Below, piece after piece: positions 24,782 to 34,037 of a DNA stretch of 40,811 nucleotides (within the stretch, counting starts at the first letter, position 1; the number at the start of each line of letters is the position of its first letter). Below the pieces are notes generated by a model that had not been told where the DNA came from, did not search any database, and saw only the letters and a program-made list of their open reading frames with translations. This DNA is from Actinomycetota bacterium. Its GTDB lineage: Bacteria > Actinomycetota > Thermoleophilia > Gaiellales > Gaiellaceae. The translations under genes and the position numbers were made by a program. The DNA lies in NCBI GenBank assembly GCA_005884575.1, contig VAWW01000014.1, positions 1-40,811 on the forward strand, written 5' to 3'.

Positions 24782-26151
24782 GCCGCCTGCTCCCAGAAGG
24801 GCCGGACGAGCCCGCGGTCGCCCGCGATGCTGCGCAGGGCGAGCATGGCCGTGTACGTCGGCAGGACGGCGAGCTCGCCTCCGGCCGGCGTCAGCTCGAG
24901 GCCGCGATCGAGCGCCTGCTCGAGATCGGGTACGACCTCGATCGCCGCCTCGTCGAGGCCGCCGTACTTGAACCTCAGCCCGAGCTCCGCTGCTCGCGCG
25001 CCCGTCGCGACCAGCCGCTCGAGGCCGCCGATCAGCGGCTCGAAGTCGACGTCCCAGATCCAGGAGACGTCCTGACCGTCCGCGATCGCGTCGTTGAGCG
25101 CGATCACGGCGACCCTCGGCGCCCCGCCCTCGACGAGCGTCCGAACCGCCTCGTTGGCGCCGGCGGGATTCTTGATCAGGAGCATCAGGATCCGCTTCCC
25201 GCCGCTCTCGATCCGCTCGAAGCGTCCGAACGCGGCGTCGAACCGCCCGAGCCCGGCGGCGATAGTGTCGAGGTCGGCACCCAGCTCTCGTGCGAGAGCC
25301 GCGGCTGCCAGAGCGTTGTAGACGTTATAGAGCCCCGGCACGTGAAGGTCGATGCGGCGCTCGCCGTCCGGCGTCGACAGCGTGAACGAGGCCGACTGGA
25401 TTCCGCGGAGCTCGATCTCGCGCGCAACCACGGCCGGCTCGGGCCGCGCATGGCCGCAGTTCGGACAGCGGTAGTCCCCCAGGTGGCCGACGTAGACAGC
25501 GGCGTAGTCGTACGGCGTGCCGCAGCGGATGCAGTGCTTCGAGTCGGCCGCGTGCTGGAGGGTCGGCCGGGCCCACCGCGGGTCGTCGAGCCCGAAGATC
25601 GTCGCGCGGGCGCGGGCGCGCGCGAGCTCGCCGACCTGCGGGTCGTCGCCGTTGACGACGAGCGCCGCGTCGGGGTCGAGCTCGGCGACCGCCTGCCGCC
25701 ACCGCTCTGCGACGAGCTCGAGCTCGCCGTAGCGGTCGAGCTGGTCGCGGAACAGATTGCCGAGGCACAGGGCGCGCGGCCGGAGGCGCCGGGCGACCTC
25801 CGGCAGCGCGCCCTCGTCGACCTCGAACAGCCCGAGCTCGGCCCCGCGCGCGGCGAGGAGCGTCGACGCGACGCCGGAGATGAGGTTCGCGCCGGATCCG
25901 TTGAACGCGAGCCGGAGCTGAGGCGAGAGGATCTCCGCCGCCATCGCCGAGGTCGTTGTCTTCCCGTTCGTCGCCGAGATCAGCGCCGACCCGCGCGGCA
26001 GCCGGGCGGCAAGCCGGTCGATCGCGGCGGGATCCAGCTTCCAGAGCAGTCTGCCGGGAACCGTGGTGCCGCCGCCGGCCCCGACGAGCCGCGAGAGCCC
26101 CGCGGCCGCCCGCGCGGCGAGGATCTCGGCGGAGAGCGGGACGCGTGGCAC
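24778..26151 (-). CDS. murT: Lipid II isoglutaminyl synthase, MurT subunit
   Basis: 457-residue Mur-ligase-like ATPase. P-loop SATNGKTTT near 65-73; central ligase domain with FEVDEGALPEV and LGNLFRDQLDRYGE; a four-cysteine zinc insertion CIRCGTPYDY ... YRCPNC near 210-240; C-terminal DUF1727 part with LLIKNPAGANEAVRTL and ALNDAIADGQDVSWIWDVDFE. It activates the alpha-carboxylate of D-Glu in lipid II for amidation by GatD ammonia. GTG at 26151 gives the usual short lead before ARAAAGLSRLVGAGGGTT; an ATG further upstream at about 26256 would add an atypical extension. Presence of the pair predicts amidated, DAP-type peptidoglycan, consistent with the dap genes at 31-36 kb. Confidence 0.93.
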   Translation of the reverse strand: MPRVPLSAEILAARAAAGLSRLVGAGGGTTVPGRLLWKLDPAAIDRLAARLPRGSALISATNGKTTTSAMAAEILSPQLRLAFNGSGANLISGVASTLLAARGAELGLFEVDEGALPEVARRLRPRALCLGNLFRDQLDRYGELELVAERWRQAVAELDPDAALVVNGDDPQVGELARARARATIFGLDDPRWARPTLQHAADSKHCIRCGTPYDYAAVYVGHLGDYRCPNCGHARPEPAVVAREIELRGIQSASFTLSTPDGERRIDLHVPGLYNVYNALAAAALARELGADLDTIAAGLGRFDAAFGRFERIESGGKRILMLLIKNPAGANEAVRTLVEGGAPRVAVIALNDAIADGQDVSWIWDVDFEPLIGGLERLVATGARAAELGLRFKYGGLDEAAIEVVPDLEQALDRGLELTPAGGELAVLPTYTAMLALRSIAGDRGLVRPFWEQAA

Positions 26152-26323
26152 CCGCGGGAGCGTATCCGCAACGGGTCGACGCGAGCCGGTACCTCGATCG
26201 AGTGAATCGACGGGACCTGACCCTTCCGGGGGAAGCTCAGATCCCCACCGCGCCATAGGTTCAGCCCAATTGCGATTTTGACTGCGGCCCGCGCCACGCG
26301 CGGTATGGAAGGAGCAAGACTCT

Positions 26324-28048
26324 ATGCGGAATGATCGAGGTCTTCGGACAGAGGGGACTCGGTCGAGCGCGCTCTGGGGTCGGGGCTCGCGGAGCGAGCG
26401 TCGCTCCAGCGCGCTCTGGGGACGGCGCGGCGGGCGTTCTGCCGTCGTTCTGTCGGCCCTGGTTGCGGCTCTCCTGATCCCGGTTGCCGGCATCGCCGGA
26501 AACGGGAACGGGACCGGGTACGCCAACATCGGCACGACGCGCGCGGTGGTGCCGGCGAGCCTGCTGGCGGCCGCGACGGCGAGCCCGAACCTGTACTTCA
26601 ACGTCATCGTGCAGGGCAGCAAGGGGACGAGCAGCGGTGACGTCGAGAACGACGTCAAGAACAGCAACAACGGCGAGGTCAAGCGGACCTTCAAGTCGTT
26701 GTCGGCGACGTCCGTCAGGCTCAAGGGCTCGCAGCTCGTCCAGCTGTCGAGGCTCCCGGGCATCGCGGCGATCACGCCGGACGAGCCGGTTCGGGAGGCG
26801 GGGTACGAGAACGCCGAGATGTGGCGTGACACGACGGACATGACGCCCCTCTGGAACGCGATCGATCCATCGACCTGGCTTCCGATCGGCCTTGCTCCGC
26901 CGGCGCCTGCGATCGCGATCGTGGACAGCGGCGTCGACGCGTCGAAGGTCAACGACTTCGGCGGCCGCCTCGTTGCGAACGTGAACCTCTCGTCTCTCGC
27001 GCCGACGGCGACGGGCGACGACGAGGGCCACGGCACGATGGTCGCCGGCATCGCGGCCGGTAGCAACCCGCTCCATCCCGGTGCGGTGCAGCACGCGCCG
27101 ATCGTCAGCATCCGGACGGCCGACGCCAACGGCAGGTCGGTCACGAGCGACGTGATCGCGGCGGTGGACTGGATCATCGCGAACAAGGCGAAGTACAACA
27201 TCCGTGTCGCCAACTTCTCGATGGCGAGCGCGTCGAACACGAGCTTCCGGATCGATCCGCTCGACAAGGCGGTCGAGAGGCTCTGGTTCAACGGCATCGT
27301 CGTCGTCGCGGCGGCCGGCAACTTCGGCGAGGGCCCGGCGGCAGTGGACATGTCCAAGGCCCCCGGAAACGACCCGTTCGTCATCACGGTCGGCGCAACG
27401 GATCAGCATCAGACCGACGATCCGTTCGACGACACGATTCCGGCGTGGTCGGCCTTCGGCTTCACCATGGACGGCTTCTCGAAGCCTGACATGGTCGCCC
27501 CGGGTCGCTACATGATCTCGGCGGTTCCGACCGGTGCAAGCATTCCGGCAGCGGTGCCGGACCGTGTCGTCGCCCCCGGCTACATGTGGATGTCGGGGAC
27601 GTCGTTCGCGGCTCCGGTCGTGGCCGGCGCAGCGGCTCAGATCCTCGCGCGGCATCCGAACTGGACGCCTGACGAGGTCAAGGGCGCGCTGATGGTGACG
27701 TCGGTCTACCTCGGAAGCCTCGGCCAGGCCGCGGGCGTCGGCGAGATCGACGCGACGGCGGCAGCGACCCTCGACAGGGCACCGAACCCGAACGAGAACT
27801 TCTACAAGTTCGTGGAGACGGATCCTGTCACGGGCCAGCGGACGTTCAACCAGGCGAGCTGGTCGAGCGCAGTGTCCGCGGCGGCGTCGTGGAGCTCGGC
27901 GAACTGGGCCAGCGCCAGCTGGGCCAGCGCGAGCTGGGCGAGCGCGAGCTGGGCGAGCGCCAGTTGGTCGAGCGCGAACTGGACGAGCCTCGGCACGGCG
28001 TCGCTCGGTAGCGCCACGAACTGGAGCGAGTCGACGTTCTCCCCCTAA
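26324..28048 (+). CDS. Secreted subtilisin-like serine protease with Trp-repeat tail
   Basis: 574 residues, peptidase family S8. Triad: Asp in [10 protein letters not shown] (near 202), His in [10 protein letters not shown] (near 236), Ser in [12 protein letters not shown] (near 427); oxyanion Asn in AAAGNFG. Residues about 40-60 form the membrane-spanning part of a signal peptide, preceded by an unusually long basic stretch holding two copies of RSSALWGR. An inhibitor-type propeptide covers about 80-160. The last about 60 residues carry W-ASAS repeats of period 5 (about 540-560) and end [12 protein letters not shown] at 26324 follows AAGGAG at 26309-26314. A strong terminator lies 24 nt after the stop. 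Substrate unknown. Confidence 0.92.
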   Translation: MRNDRGLRTEGTRSSALWGRGSRSERRSSALWGRRGGRSAVVLSALVAALLIPVAGIAGNGNGTGYANIGTTRAVVPASLLAAATASPNLYFNVIVQGSKGTSSGDVENDVKNSNNGEVKRTFKSLSATSVRLKGSQLVQLSRLPGIAAITPDEPVREAGYENAEMWRDTTDMTPLWNAIDPSTWLPIGLAPPAPAIAIVDSGVDASKVNDFGGRLVANVNLSSLAPTATGDDEGHGTMVAGIAAGSNPLHPGAVQHAPIVSIRTADANGRSVTSDVIAAVDWIIANKAKYNIRVANFSMASASNTSFRIDPLDKAVERLWFNGIVVVAAAGNFGEGPAAVDMSKAPGNDPFVITVGATDQHQTDDPFDDTIPAWSAFGFTMDGFSKPDMVAPGRYMISAVPTGASIPAAVPDRVVAPGYMWMSGTSFAAPVVAGAAAQILARHPNWTPDEVKGALMVTSVYLGSLGQAAGVGEIDATAAATLDRAPNPNENFYKFVETDPVTGQRTFNQASWSSAVSAAASWSSANWASASWASASWASASWASASWSSANWTSLGTASLGSATNWSESTFSP

Positions 28049-28072
28049 GCCGGGACGGACATCGAGTTGAAC

Positions 28073-28100
28073 GCGGTGGCGGCCTTCGGGCCGCCACCGC
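28073..28100. terminator. Strong terminator with TTCG tetraloop
   Basis: GCGGTGGCGGCC (28073-28084), loop TTCG, GGCCGCCACCGC (28089-28100) is a perfect 12-bp stem followed by TGTTT. It ends the subtilase gene and, lying between convergent genes, probably also stops transcription from the minus side. Confidence 0.85.
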
Positions 28101-28131
28101 TGTTTCCGGCTGGCACGAGAGGCTGCCCGAG

Positions 28132-28869
28132 CTACGACGCCCTGAGCGCACCGATGTCGCGCCGCGACCGCGCGTACTCCTCCGGGAGGCATCTCGCGCA
28201 CGGGCGGTAGCCGGCGCCGATCGCCGTCGTCTCGTCGGCGAAGAAGACCCGGTGGTGGACATAGTGCCCCTTCTCGATCCACCGCAGCGCGCCGGGGCAG
28301 TCGAGCCTCCCGTAGACGCGCGAGCGACGGTGCCCGCCGAGCTTGCCGCGCAGCCCGCTTGCGTACGGCTGGCGGTCGGCGCCGAGCAGTATGTACCGCT
28401 TCGATCCGCTCGCATCGTGCGCGCGCTCGTGCTCGAGCAGGAGCCGCTTGCGCTCGGTGCCGTACCGGTAGCCGGTCAGGCTGCCGTCGGCGCCGACGAG
28501 GCGGTGACATGGGATCACGATCGGCAGCGGGTTCCGGCCGTTGGCATGGCCGACCGCGCGCGCCGCCCGCGGCGCTCCTAGCCGCGCTGCGAGCCGGCCG
28601 TACGAGACCGTGGTGCCGTACGGAATCGCGCGCACCGCGTCCCAGACGCGCCGGTCGAACTGCGTTCCCGGAGGATCGAGGTCGAGGTCGAGGTCGAACG
28701 CGAGCAGCTCGCCGGCGAAGTACGCCTCGAGCTGCGTGCGCGCCGCCGCGAGCGAGCCGTCGTCCGCGGGCTCGGCATCGGCGCCCATCTCGATCGCGGC
28801 CAGTCGTCGGTCGCGGCCGAGGAGGACGAGCGGCCCGAGCGGGCTCGGCATGACGACGCGCGACTCCAC
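28132..28869 (-). CDS. Methylated-DNA alkyltransferase fused to C-terminal Ada-type zinc domain
   Basis: 245 residues. The first about 160 are a complete O6-alkylguanine-DNA alkyltransferase: [40 protein letters not shown] with the methyl-acceptor Cys in PCHR. Residues about 165-245 resemble the metal-binding module of Ada: [51 protein letters not shown]. In E. coli Ada the zinc module is N-terminal and is followed by AraC and alkyltransferase parts, so the order is reversed here and AraC is missing. Only three Cys are seen in the module. Repair of O6-methylguanine is well supported. GTG at 28869 includes the first strand (ESRVV); ATG at 28851 is the alternative. Confidence 0.88.
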   Translation of the reverse strand: MESRVVMPSPLGPLVLLGRDRRLAAIEMGADAEPADDGSLAAARTQLEAYFAGELLAFDLDLDLDPPGTQFDRRVWDAVRAIPYGTTVSYGRLAARLGAPRAARAVGHANGRNPLPIVIPCHRLVGADGSLTGYRYGTERKRLLLEHERAHDASGSKRYILLGADRQPYASGLRGKLGGHRRSRVYGRLDCPGALRWIEKGHYVHHRVFFADETTAIGAGYRPCARCLPEEYARSRRDIGALRAS

Positions 28870-28904
28870 GTCGGGTGAAACGCGCTCCCGTTCGGTGATG
28901 TTAG

Positions 28905-29363
28905 TTAGGGCGCCCAGAGCGCGCCGAGGTAGACGGCGGGGTCGCCCGGCTGCCAGCGGCTGAGGAAGCGCTGGATCGGCGGATGCAGCGCGACGCCGTC
29001 GAGCTCGCCCGGAGAGAACAGGCGGTGGCCCCGCACGGCCGCGTCCTGCGCCGTGACCATCTCGAGCGACCGCCCGCTCAGGTCGCCGGCGAAGATGATG
29101 TGGACGACGTGCTTCTGTGCGAACGAGCGCTCCGGCGAGATCGAGTCGACGATCGCAACCGGGCCCTCGACCGGCAGCTCGTCCTCGAGCCCCACCTCCT
29201 CGGTCAGCTCCCGGTGCAGCGCGTCGACGAGGCTCTCGCCCGCGTTGACCCCCCCGCCGGGCAGCAGCCAGTACTCGCGCCCGGGTTTCTCCTGCCGGAT
29301 CAGCAGGACGCGGTCGCCCCACCGGAGGATCGCGGAGACCCGGATCCGCGGCTCAACGCCCAC
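28905..29363 (-). CDS. Nudix hydrolase
   Basis: 152 residues. The Nudix box runs from GGGVNAGESL to RELTEEVGLE (near residues 35-58) with the catalytic glutamates. The preceding RVLLIRQEKPGREYWLLP is the usual beta-strand entry and suggests a nucleotide-type substrate, but the specificity cannot be read. GTG start at 29363; the gene begins 6 nt after dut ends, so they are co-transcribed. With dut and the alkyltransferase it fits nucleotide-pool sanitation and DNA repair. Confidence 0.9.
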   Translation of the reverse strand: MGVEPRIRVSAILRWGDRVLLIRQEKPGREYWLLPGGGVNAGESLVDALHRELTEEVGLEDELPVEGPVAIVDSISPERSFAQKHVVHIIFAGDLSGRSLEMVTAQDAAVRGHRLFSPGELDGVALHPPIQRFLSRWQPGDPAVYLGALWAP

Positions 29364-29369
29364 GATGCC

Positions 29370-29804
29370 TCACGCCGCAGACGACCCGAACCCGCGCACG
29401 CCGCGCTCGCTCGCCGGAAGCTCGTCGACCACGACGGGCTCGACCTCGGGGATCGGCAGCACCACGAGCTGCGCGATCCGCATCCCGGGCTCGACGACGA
29501 ACGTCTCGCGGCGATCCGTGTTGAGCAGGATCACGCGCAGCTCGCCGCGGTAGCCGGAGTCGACGAGCCCGGGCGTGTTCACAATCGTGATTCCATGCCG
29601 CGCCGCGAGGCCGGACCGCGGCTGGACGTACCCGGCGTAGCCCTCCGGAATCGCCACCGCCAGACCGGTGCCGATCGTGGCGCGCCCGCCCGGCGGCAAC
29701 TCGACCCGGTCGCACGCGGAGAGGTCGAGGCCCGCATCGCCGCTGTAGGCGCGGTCGGGCACGACCGCGTCGTCGCGGAGGCGGCGGACCGGAAGCTCGA
29801 TCAC
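29370..29804 (-). CDS. dut: dUTP diphosphatase
   Basis: 144 residues, trimeric dUTPase family, hydrolysing dUTP to dUMP and pyrophosphate. The five motifs are present: AGLDL, PRSGLAARHG, GLVDSGYRGEL, RIAQLVV and the C-terminal arm RGVRGFGSS. Length is standard. GTG start at 29804 overlaps the hflX stop by 4 nt; the downstream Nudix gene follows closely. It prevents uracil incorporation into DNA and supplies dUMP for thymidylate synthesis. Confidence 0.95.
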   Translation of the reverse strand: MIELPVRRLRDDAVVPDRAYSGDAGLDLSACDRVELPPGGRATIGTGLAVAIPEGYAGYVQPRSGLAARHGITIVNTPGLVDSGYRGELRVILLNTDRRETFVVEPGMRIAQLVVLPIPEVEPVVVDELPASERGVRGFGSSAA

Positions 29805-31132
29805 GTGCGCGCAGACGCCGTCGTCTCGGCCTCGGCGACCAGGTACCGGGCGAAGCGCCGCAGCTCGCGCCGCGGCAGCCGCGCGCGGACGAGCACGCCC
29901 TCCGGCCGGTCGACGCGCTCCTCGATCGGCGCACCGAGGGCGTACAGCTCCGCAAGCTTGGCACCGTCCTCGTACGGGACGAGCAGGTCGACACGCTCGA
30001 AGCGATCCGCGAACCGCTCGGCGATCCGGGCGCGCAGCCGGTCGAGCCCCTCGCCGGTGAGCGCCGAGATCTCGAGCGCGCCGGGAAAGCGGTTCGAGAG
30101 CCGCCGTCGCTTGAGCGGGTCGACCGCATCGATCTTGTTGATCACGATCTCGACGGGCAGTTCGCCGGCGCCGATCTCCTGTAAGACGGAGTTGACCGCG
30201 GAGACCATCTCGACGAGCCGGTCCTCGGGCGCGGAGCCGTCGACGACGTGGAGGACGAGGTCGGCGACGAGCGTCTCCTCGAGCGTCGCGGCGAAACCCT
30301 CGACGAGCTGGTGCGGCAGGCGGCGGACGAAGCCGACGGTGTCGGTGACGAGATACCGGCGGCCTTCGTGCTCGAAGCCGCGGGTCGTCGGGTCGAGCGT
30401 CTCGAACAGCCGGTTCTCGACGGAGACCTCTGCGTCGGTGAGCGCGTTCAGCAAGGTCGACTTGCCGACGTTCGTGTAGCCGGCCAGGGCAACGGTCGGC
30501 GTCTCAGTGCGGCGGCGCTCCTTGCGGCGGATGTCGCGCTGCTTCGAGAGCGCAGCAAGCCGGCGGCGCAGGATCGAGACGCGCCGCCGCGCGATCCGGC
30601 GGTCGGTCTCGAGCTGCGACTCGCCCGGGCCGCGCGTGCCGACGCCGCCGCCGAGCCGCTCCAGGTGTTGCCACATGCCGCGCATCCTCGGCAGGTTGTA
30701 CTCGAGCTGTGCGAGCTCGACCTGCAGCTTGCCCTCGGCGCTGACGGCGTGTTGCGCGAAGATGTCTAGGATCAGCTGCGTCCGGTCGACGACGCGCGCC
30801 TGCAACGCGTTCTCGAGCGTCTTCTGCTGCGACGGGCTGAGCTCGTCGTCGACGAGCAGCACCTCGGCGCCGGCGTTGCCGTAGGCCTCCCTGAGGTCGT
30901 CGAGCTTCCCCTTGCCGACATACGTGCGCGGCTCGGGTGCGCCGCGGTGCTGGACGAGTTCGCCCACCGGCTCGACGCCCGCGGTGCGCGCGAGCTCCCG
31001 CAGCTCGCCGAGCTCCTCGTCGGGGTCGACGCCCTGGGCGAGCACCGCGACCACGAACCCGCGCTCCGGCTCGGAGCCCGGCGACGGATCCGGCTGGTGG
31101 ACGGCCACGACAGCCATTATGCCCTCTGCCAT
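29801..31132 (-). CDS. hflX: Ribosome-associated GTPase HflX
   Basis: 443 residues. The N-terminal HflX domain includes YVGKGKLDDLRE and ELSPSQQKTLENAL with VVDRTQLILDIFAQHA; the linker coiled coil RRRVSILRRRLAALSKQR is followed by the G domain (GYTNVGKSTLLNAL, DTVGFVRRLP, NKID). HflX splits stalled or stressed 70S ribosomes. The start is either ATG 31132 (GGAA about 7 nt upstream) or ATG 31117 (AGGG 4 nt upstream, 438 residues). ATG 31132 and the dapE ATG at 31131 overlap head to head within CCATGG. A C-terminal region follows the G domain and is of normal length. Confidence 0.94.
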   Translation of the reverse strand: MAEGIMAVVAVHQPDPSPGSEPERGFVVAVLAQGVDPDEELGELRELARTAGVEPVGELVQHRGAPEPRTYVGKGKLDDLREAYGNAGAEVLLVDDELSPSQQKTLENALQARVVDRTQLILDIFAQHAVSAEGKLQVELAQLEYNLPRMRGMWQHLERLGGGVGTRGPGESQLETDRRIARRRVSILRRRLAALSKQRDIRRKERRRTETPTVALAGYTNVGKSTLLNALTDAEVSVENRLFETLDPTTRGFEHEGRRYLVTDTVGFVRRLPHQLVEGFAATLEETLVADLVLHVVDGSAPEDRLVEMVSAVNSVLQEIGAGELPVEIVINKIDAVDPLKRRRLSNRFPGALEISALTGEGLDRLRARIAERFADRFERVDLLVPYEDGAKLAELYALGAPIEERVDRPEGVLVRARLPRRELRRFARYLVAEAETTASART

Positions 31133-32150
31133 GGCAGCTTCCGATCTCGCCGCCCGAACCCTCGAGCTCGTCGACGTCCCTTCGGAAAGCCGCCGGGAAC
31201 GGGCGGTCATGGACCTGGCCCGTACGCTGGCACCGGGACCTGTCCTCTACGACGACGGCGAGTGCCTCCTCGTCGGCAACTCAGCTGCGCCCGTCGTTCT
31301 CGCCGGCCACGTGGACACGGTCCCCGCGCAGGGAAATCTGCCCGGGCGGATCGACGACGGTGCAGTGCACGGGCTCGGCGCGAGCGACATGAAAGGCGGG
31401 ATCGCGGTGATGCTCGAGCTCGCCCGCGCCGGTGTTCCGGCCCGCTACCTCTTCTTCACGCGCGAGGAGATCCCCGTCGAGGAGAGTCCGCTGCCGGCGC
31501 TCTTCGAGACCGGGCTGCTCGAGGACGCGCAGCTGGCGGTTGTGCTCGAGCCGACGGACGTCATCCTCCACGCGGGCTGTCTCGGCAACATCCAGGCGCT
31601 CGTCGCGTACCGGGGCGAGAGCGCGCACTCGGCCCGCCCGTGGACGGGGGTGAACGCGATCCACGAGGCGGTCCGCGGGCTCGAGAACGTCGTCCGCCTC
31701 GAGCCGCTCGACGTCGAGCACGACGGGCTCGTGTTCCGCGAGGTCGTCAGCGCCGTGCGGATCGAGGGCGGGATCGCAGCGAACGTGATCCCGGACCGCG
31801 CCATGGTCGAGCTCAACTTCCGCTATGCCCCGGGCCGCTCCCGCGACGAGGCCGAGGAGCGGCTGCGGTCGCTCGTGCCGCGCGGCGAGCTGGAGATCCT
31901 CAGCAACTCGCCTGCCGCCCTCCCCGCGCTGAGGAACCCGCTCGTCGTGCGCCTGCGCGAGCTCGTGCCTCAGGTCAGCCCGAAGCAGGCGTGGACGCCG
32001 GTCGCGCAGTTCGCCGAGCGGGGCATCGACGCGGTCAACTTCGGCCCGGGCGCGACCGCATACGCGCACAGGCGCGACGAGCAGGTTCCGATCGCGAACC
32101 TCGAGCGCTGCTACGAGACGCTTCGCACGTTCCTCCTCGGTAGCGTCTAG
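31131..32150 (+). CDS. dapE: Succinyl-diaminopimelate desuccinylase
   Basis: 339 residues, M20-type metallohydrolase removing succinate from N-succinyl-LL-diaminopimelate in lysine and peptidoglycan synthesis. Zinc ligands appear in LAGHVDTVP, GLGASDMKGG and TREEIPVEES; actinobacterial DapE landmarks LEPTDVILHAGCLGNI and GESAHSARPWTGVNAIH are clear, and the final ligand is in GATAYAHRRDE. ATG at 31131 or 12 nt earlier at 31119; neither has a ribosome-binding site. It is followed by dapC with a 4-nt gap and then dapD, forming a dapE-dapC-dapD operon. Confidence 0.93.
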   Translation: MAASDLAARTLELVDVPSESRRERAVMDLARTLAPGPVLYDDGECLLVGNSAAPVVLAGHVDTVPAQGNLPGRIDDGAVHGLGASDMKGGIAVMLELARAGVPARYLFFTREEIPVEESPLPALFETGLLEDAQLAVVLEPTDVILHAGCLGNIQALVAYRGESAHSARPWTGVNAIHEAVRGLENVVRLEPLDVEHDGLVFREVVSAVRIEGGIAANVIPDRAMVELNFRYAPGRSRDEAEERLRSLVPRGELEILSNSPAALPALRNPLVVRLRELVPQVSPKQAWTPVAQFAERGIDAVNFGPGATAYAHRRDEQVPIANLERCYETLRTFLLGSV

Positions 32151-32154
32151 CGGG

Positions 32155-33297
32155 ATGCGCATCTCCCCCACGCTCGCCGCGATGAGCACCTATCCCTTCG
32201 TCCGGCTCGACGAGCGGCGGCGGCGGCTCGTGGCCGAGGGCGTGGACGTGATCGACTTCGGCCGCGGCGACCCGCGCGAGCCGACCGACCCGCTGATCCG
32301 CCAGGCGCTCGTCGACAGCCTGACCCCGGAGTCGAGCTACCCGGCGGCGGCGGGGTTGCCGGAGCTCCGGGAGGCGATCGCCGGCTGGGCCGCGCGACGC
32401 TTCGGCGTCGAGCTCGACCCGGCCCGCGAGATCGTGCCGACGTACGGCTCGAAGGAGGCGATCTTCCTGCTCGCGCAGGTGCTCGTCGACCCGGGTTCCG
32501 AGACCCGCCTCGTCGTCGTGCCGGAACCCGCCTATCCGGTCTACGAGCGCGGCGCCGTCTTCGCCGGCGCGGAGGTCCAGTACGTGCCGTTGCTCGACGA
32601 GAACGCCTTTCTGCCGGATCTCGACGCGGTCGACGAGGAGACCTGGCGGCGCACCGCGATCTTCTGGGTCAACTATCCGAACAACCCGACGGGCGCGACC
32701 GCGCCGCTCGCGTTCTACGAACGGCTCGCCGCGCTTGCCTCCGAGTACGACTTCGCCCTCGCCTCCGACGAGGCCTACAGCGAGCTCTGGTTCGACCAGC
32801 CGCCCGTCTCCGCGCTCCAGGTTGCCGCGCGCGACAACGTGATCGTCTTCAACACGCTGAGCAAGCGCTCGTCGATGACCGGCTACCGCTCCGGCTTCGT
32901 CGCCGCAGCGCCCGACGCGATCGCGGCGCTCAAGGCGTATCGCCCGAGCGTCGGGACGGCGCCGCAGGAGTTCGTGCAGCGCGCGTCCGTTGCAGCCTGG
33001 GGCGACGAGGCGCATGTCGAACGCACGCGCGCCGTCTACCGCCGCAAGCGCGATCTGCTCGTGCCCGTGCTCGAGCGCAAGGGATACCGGATCGCGGCGA
33101 GCGAGGCGGGGATGTATCTCTGGGTGAAGGTCGACGAGCCGGCCGAGGATGTCGCCTCGCGCCTCCTCGAGCACGGCCTCGTCATCTCGCCGGGAACGTT
33201 CTTCGGCCCGAGCGGCGAGGGATACGTCCGTTTCGCGCTCGTGCCGACGGAGGACGAGTGCCGCCGTGCGGCAGCGATCCTCGAGGAGGCCCTGTGA
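32155..33297 (+). CDS. dapC: Succinyl-diaminopimelate aminotransferase
   Basis: 380-residue fold-type I PLP aminotransferase. The PLP lysine lies in FNTLSKRSSMTGYRSGF; WVNYPNNPTGA and SDEAYSEL are the usual cofactor-binding segments, and YVRFALV ends the small domain. Class alone does not fix the substrate, but its place between dapE and dapD makes N-succinyl-2-amino-6-ketopimelate the likely one. ATG at 32155 with a second possible ATG at 32182 (MSTYPF). TAGCGT lies 8 nt before the first ATG, so an internal leaderless start is conceivable. It overlaps dapD by 4 nt (GTGA). Confidence 0.9.
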   Translation: MRISPTLAAMSTYPFVRLDERRRRLVAEGVDVIDFGRGDPREPTDPLIRQALVDSLTPESSYPAAAGLPELREAIAGWAARRFGVELDPAREIVPTYGSKEAIFLLAQVLVDPGSETRLVVVPEPAYPVYERGAVFAGAEVQYVPLLDENAFLPDLDAVDEETWRRTAIFWVNYPNNPTGATAPLAFYERLAALASEYDFALASDEAYSELWFDQPPVSALQVAARDNVIVFNTLSKRSSMTGYRSGFVAAAPDAIAALKAYRPSVGTAPQEFVQRASVAAWGDEAHVERTRAVYRRKRDLLVPVLERKGYRIAASEAGMYLWVKVDEPAEDVASRLLEHGLVISPGTFFGPSGEGYVRFALVPTEDECRRAAAILEEAL

Positions 33298-34037
33298 CGA
33301 CGGAGGAGACGATCGCGGCGCTCGACCGCGGCGACGTGCGCGTCGCCGAGAAGGTCGACGGCGAGTGGCGGGTGAACGAGGACGTGAAGCGCGCCATCCT
33401 CGACTACTTCCGCGTCCGCAAGATGGCGCCGATCGAGGTCGGGCCGTTCGAGTACCTCGACAAGATCCCGCTGAAGCGGAACTACGCGGAGCTCGGCGTG
33501 CGCGTCGTGCCGCCGGCGACCGCGCGCTACGGCTCGTACCTCTCGCCGGGCGTGGTGATGATGCCGAGCTACGTGAACATCGGCGCCTGGGTCGGGCCGA
33601 ACACGATGGTCGACACGTGGGCGACGGTCGGGTCGTGCGCGCAGATCGGCGCGGATGTCCATCTCGCCGGCGGGGTCGGCGTCGGCGGCGTGCTCGAGCC
33701 GCTGCAGGCACGGCCGGTGATCGTCGAGGACGGCGCGTTCATCGGGTCGCGCTGCATCCTCACCGAGGGCGTCGTGATCGGAGAGCGCGCGGTGCTCGCC
33801 CCGAACGTCTCGCTGACCGGTTCGGTGCCCGTGATCGACGTGACCGGGCCGGAGCCGGTCGAGCATCGCGGCTACGTGCCGCCGAATTCCGTCGTCGTCC
33901 CCGGGACGCGGCCGAAGGAGTTTCCGGCCGGCACCTACCAGGTCGGCTGCGCGCTGATCATCGGCAAGCGCAGCGCTTCGACCAACCTGAAGACGAGCCT
34001 CAACGACGTCCTACGGGAGTACCAGATCGGCGCCTAA
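33294..34037 (+). CDS. dapD: Tetrahydrodipicolinate N-succinyltransferase
   Basis: 247 residues, left-handed beta-helix acyltransferase that succinylates tetrahydrodipicolinate. Hexapeptide turns run from about 80 to 215 (YVNIGAWVGPNTMVD, ATVGSCAQIGADVHLAGGVG, VIVEDGAFIGSRCIL), with the DapD-typical VGGVLEPLQARPVIVEDG. GTG at 33294 has GGAGG a few nt upstream inside dapC. It is the type common in proteobacteria rather than the longer form of many actinobacteria. Its end overlaps the convergent small membrane gene by 4 nt. Confidence 0.93.
   Translation: MTTEETIAALDRGDVRVAEKVDGEWRVNEDVKRAILDYFRVRKMAPIEVGPFEYLDKIPLKRNYAELGVRVVPPATARYGSYLSPGVVMMPSYVNIGAWVGPNTMVDTWATVGSCAQIGADVHLAGGVGVGGVLEPLQARPVIVEDGAFIGSRCILTEGVVIGERAVLAPNVSLTGSVPVIDVTGPEPVEHRGYVPPNSVVVPGTRPKEFPAGTYQVGCALIIGKRSASTNLKTSLNDVLREYQIGA

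Noticed and set aside
26276-26309. Promoter TTGACT with TATGGA before the subtilase gene
   Set aside because: The spacer would be 20 nt and the -10 would overlap the ribosome-binding site.
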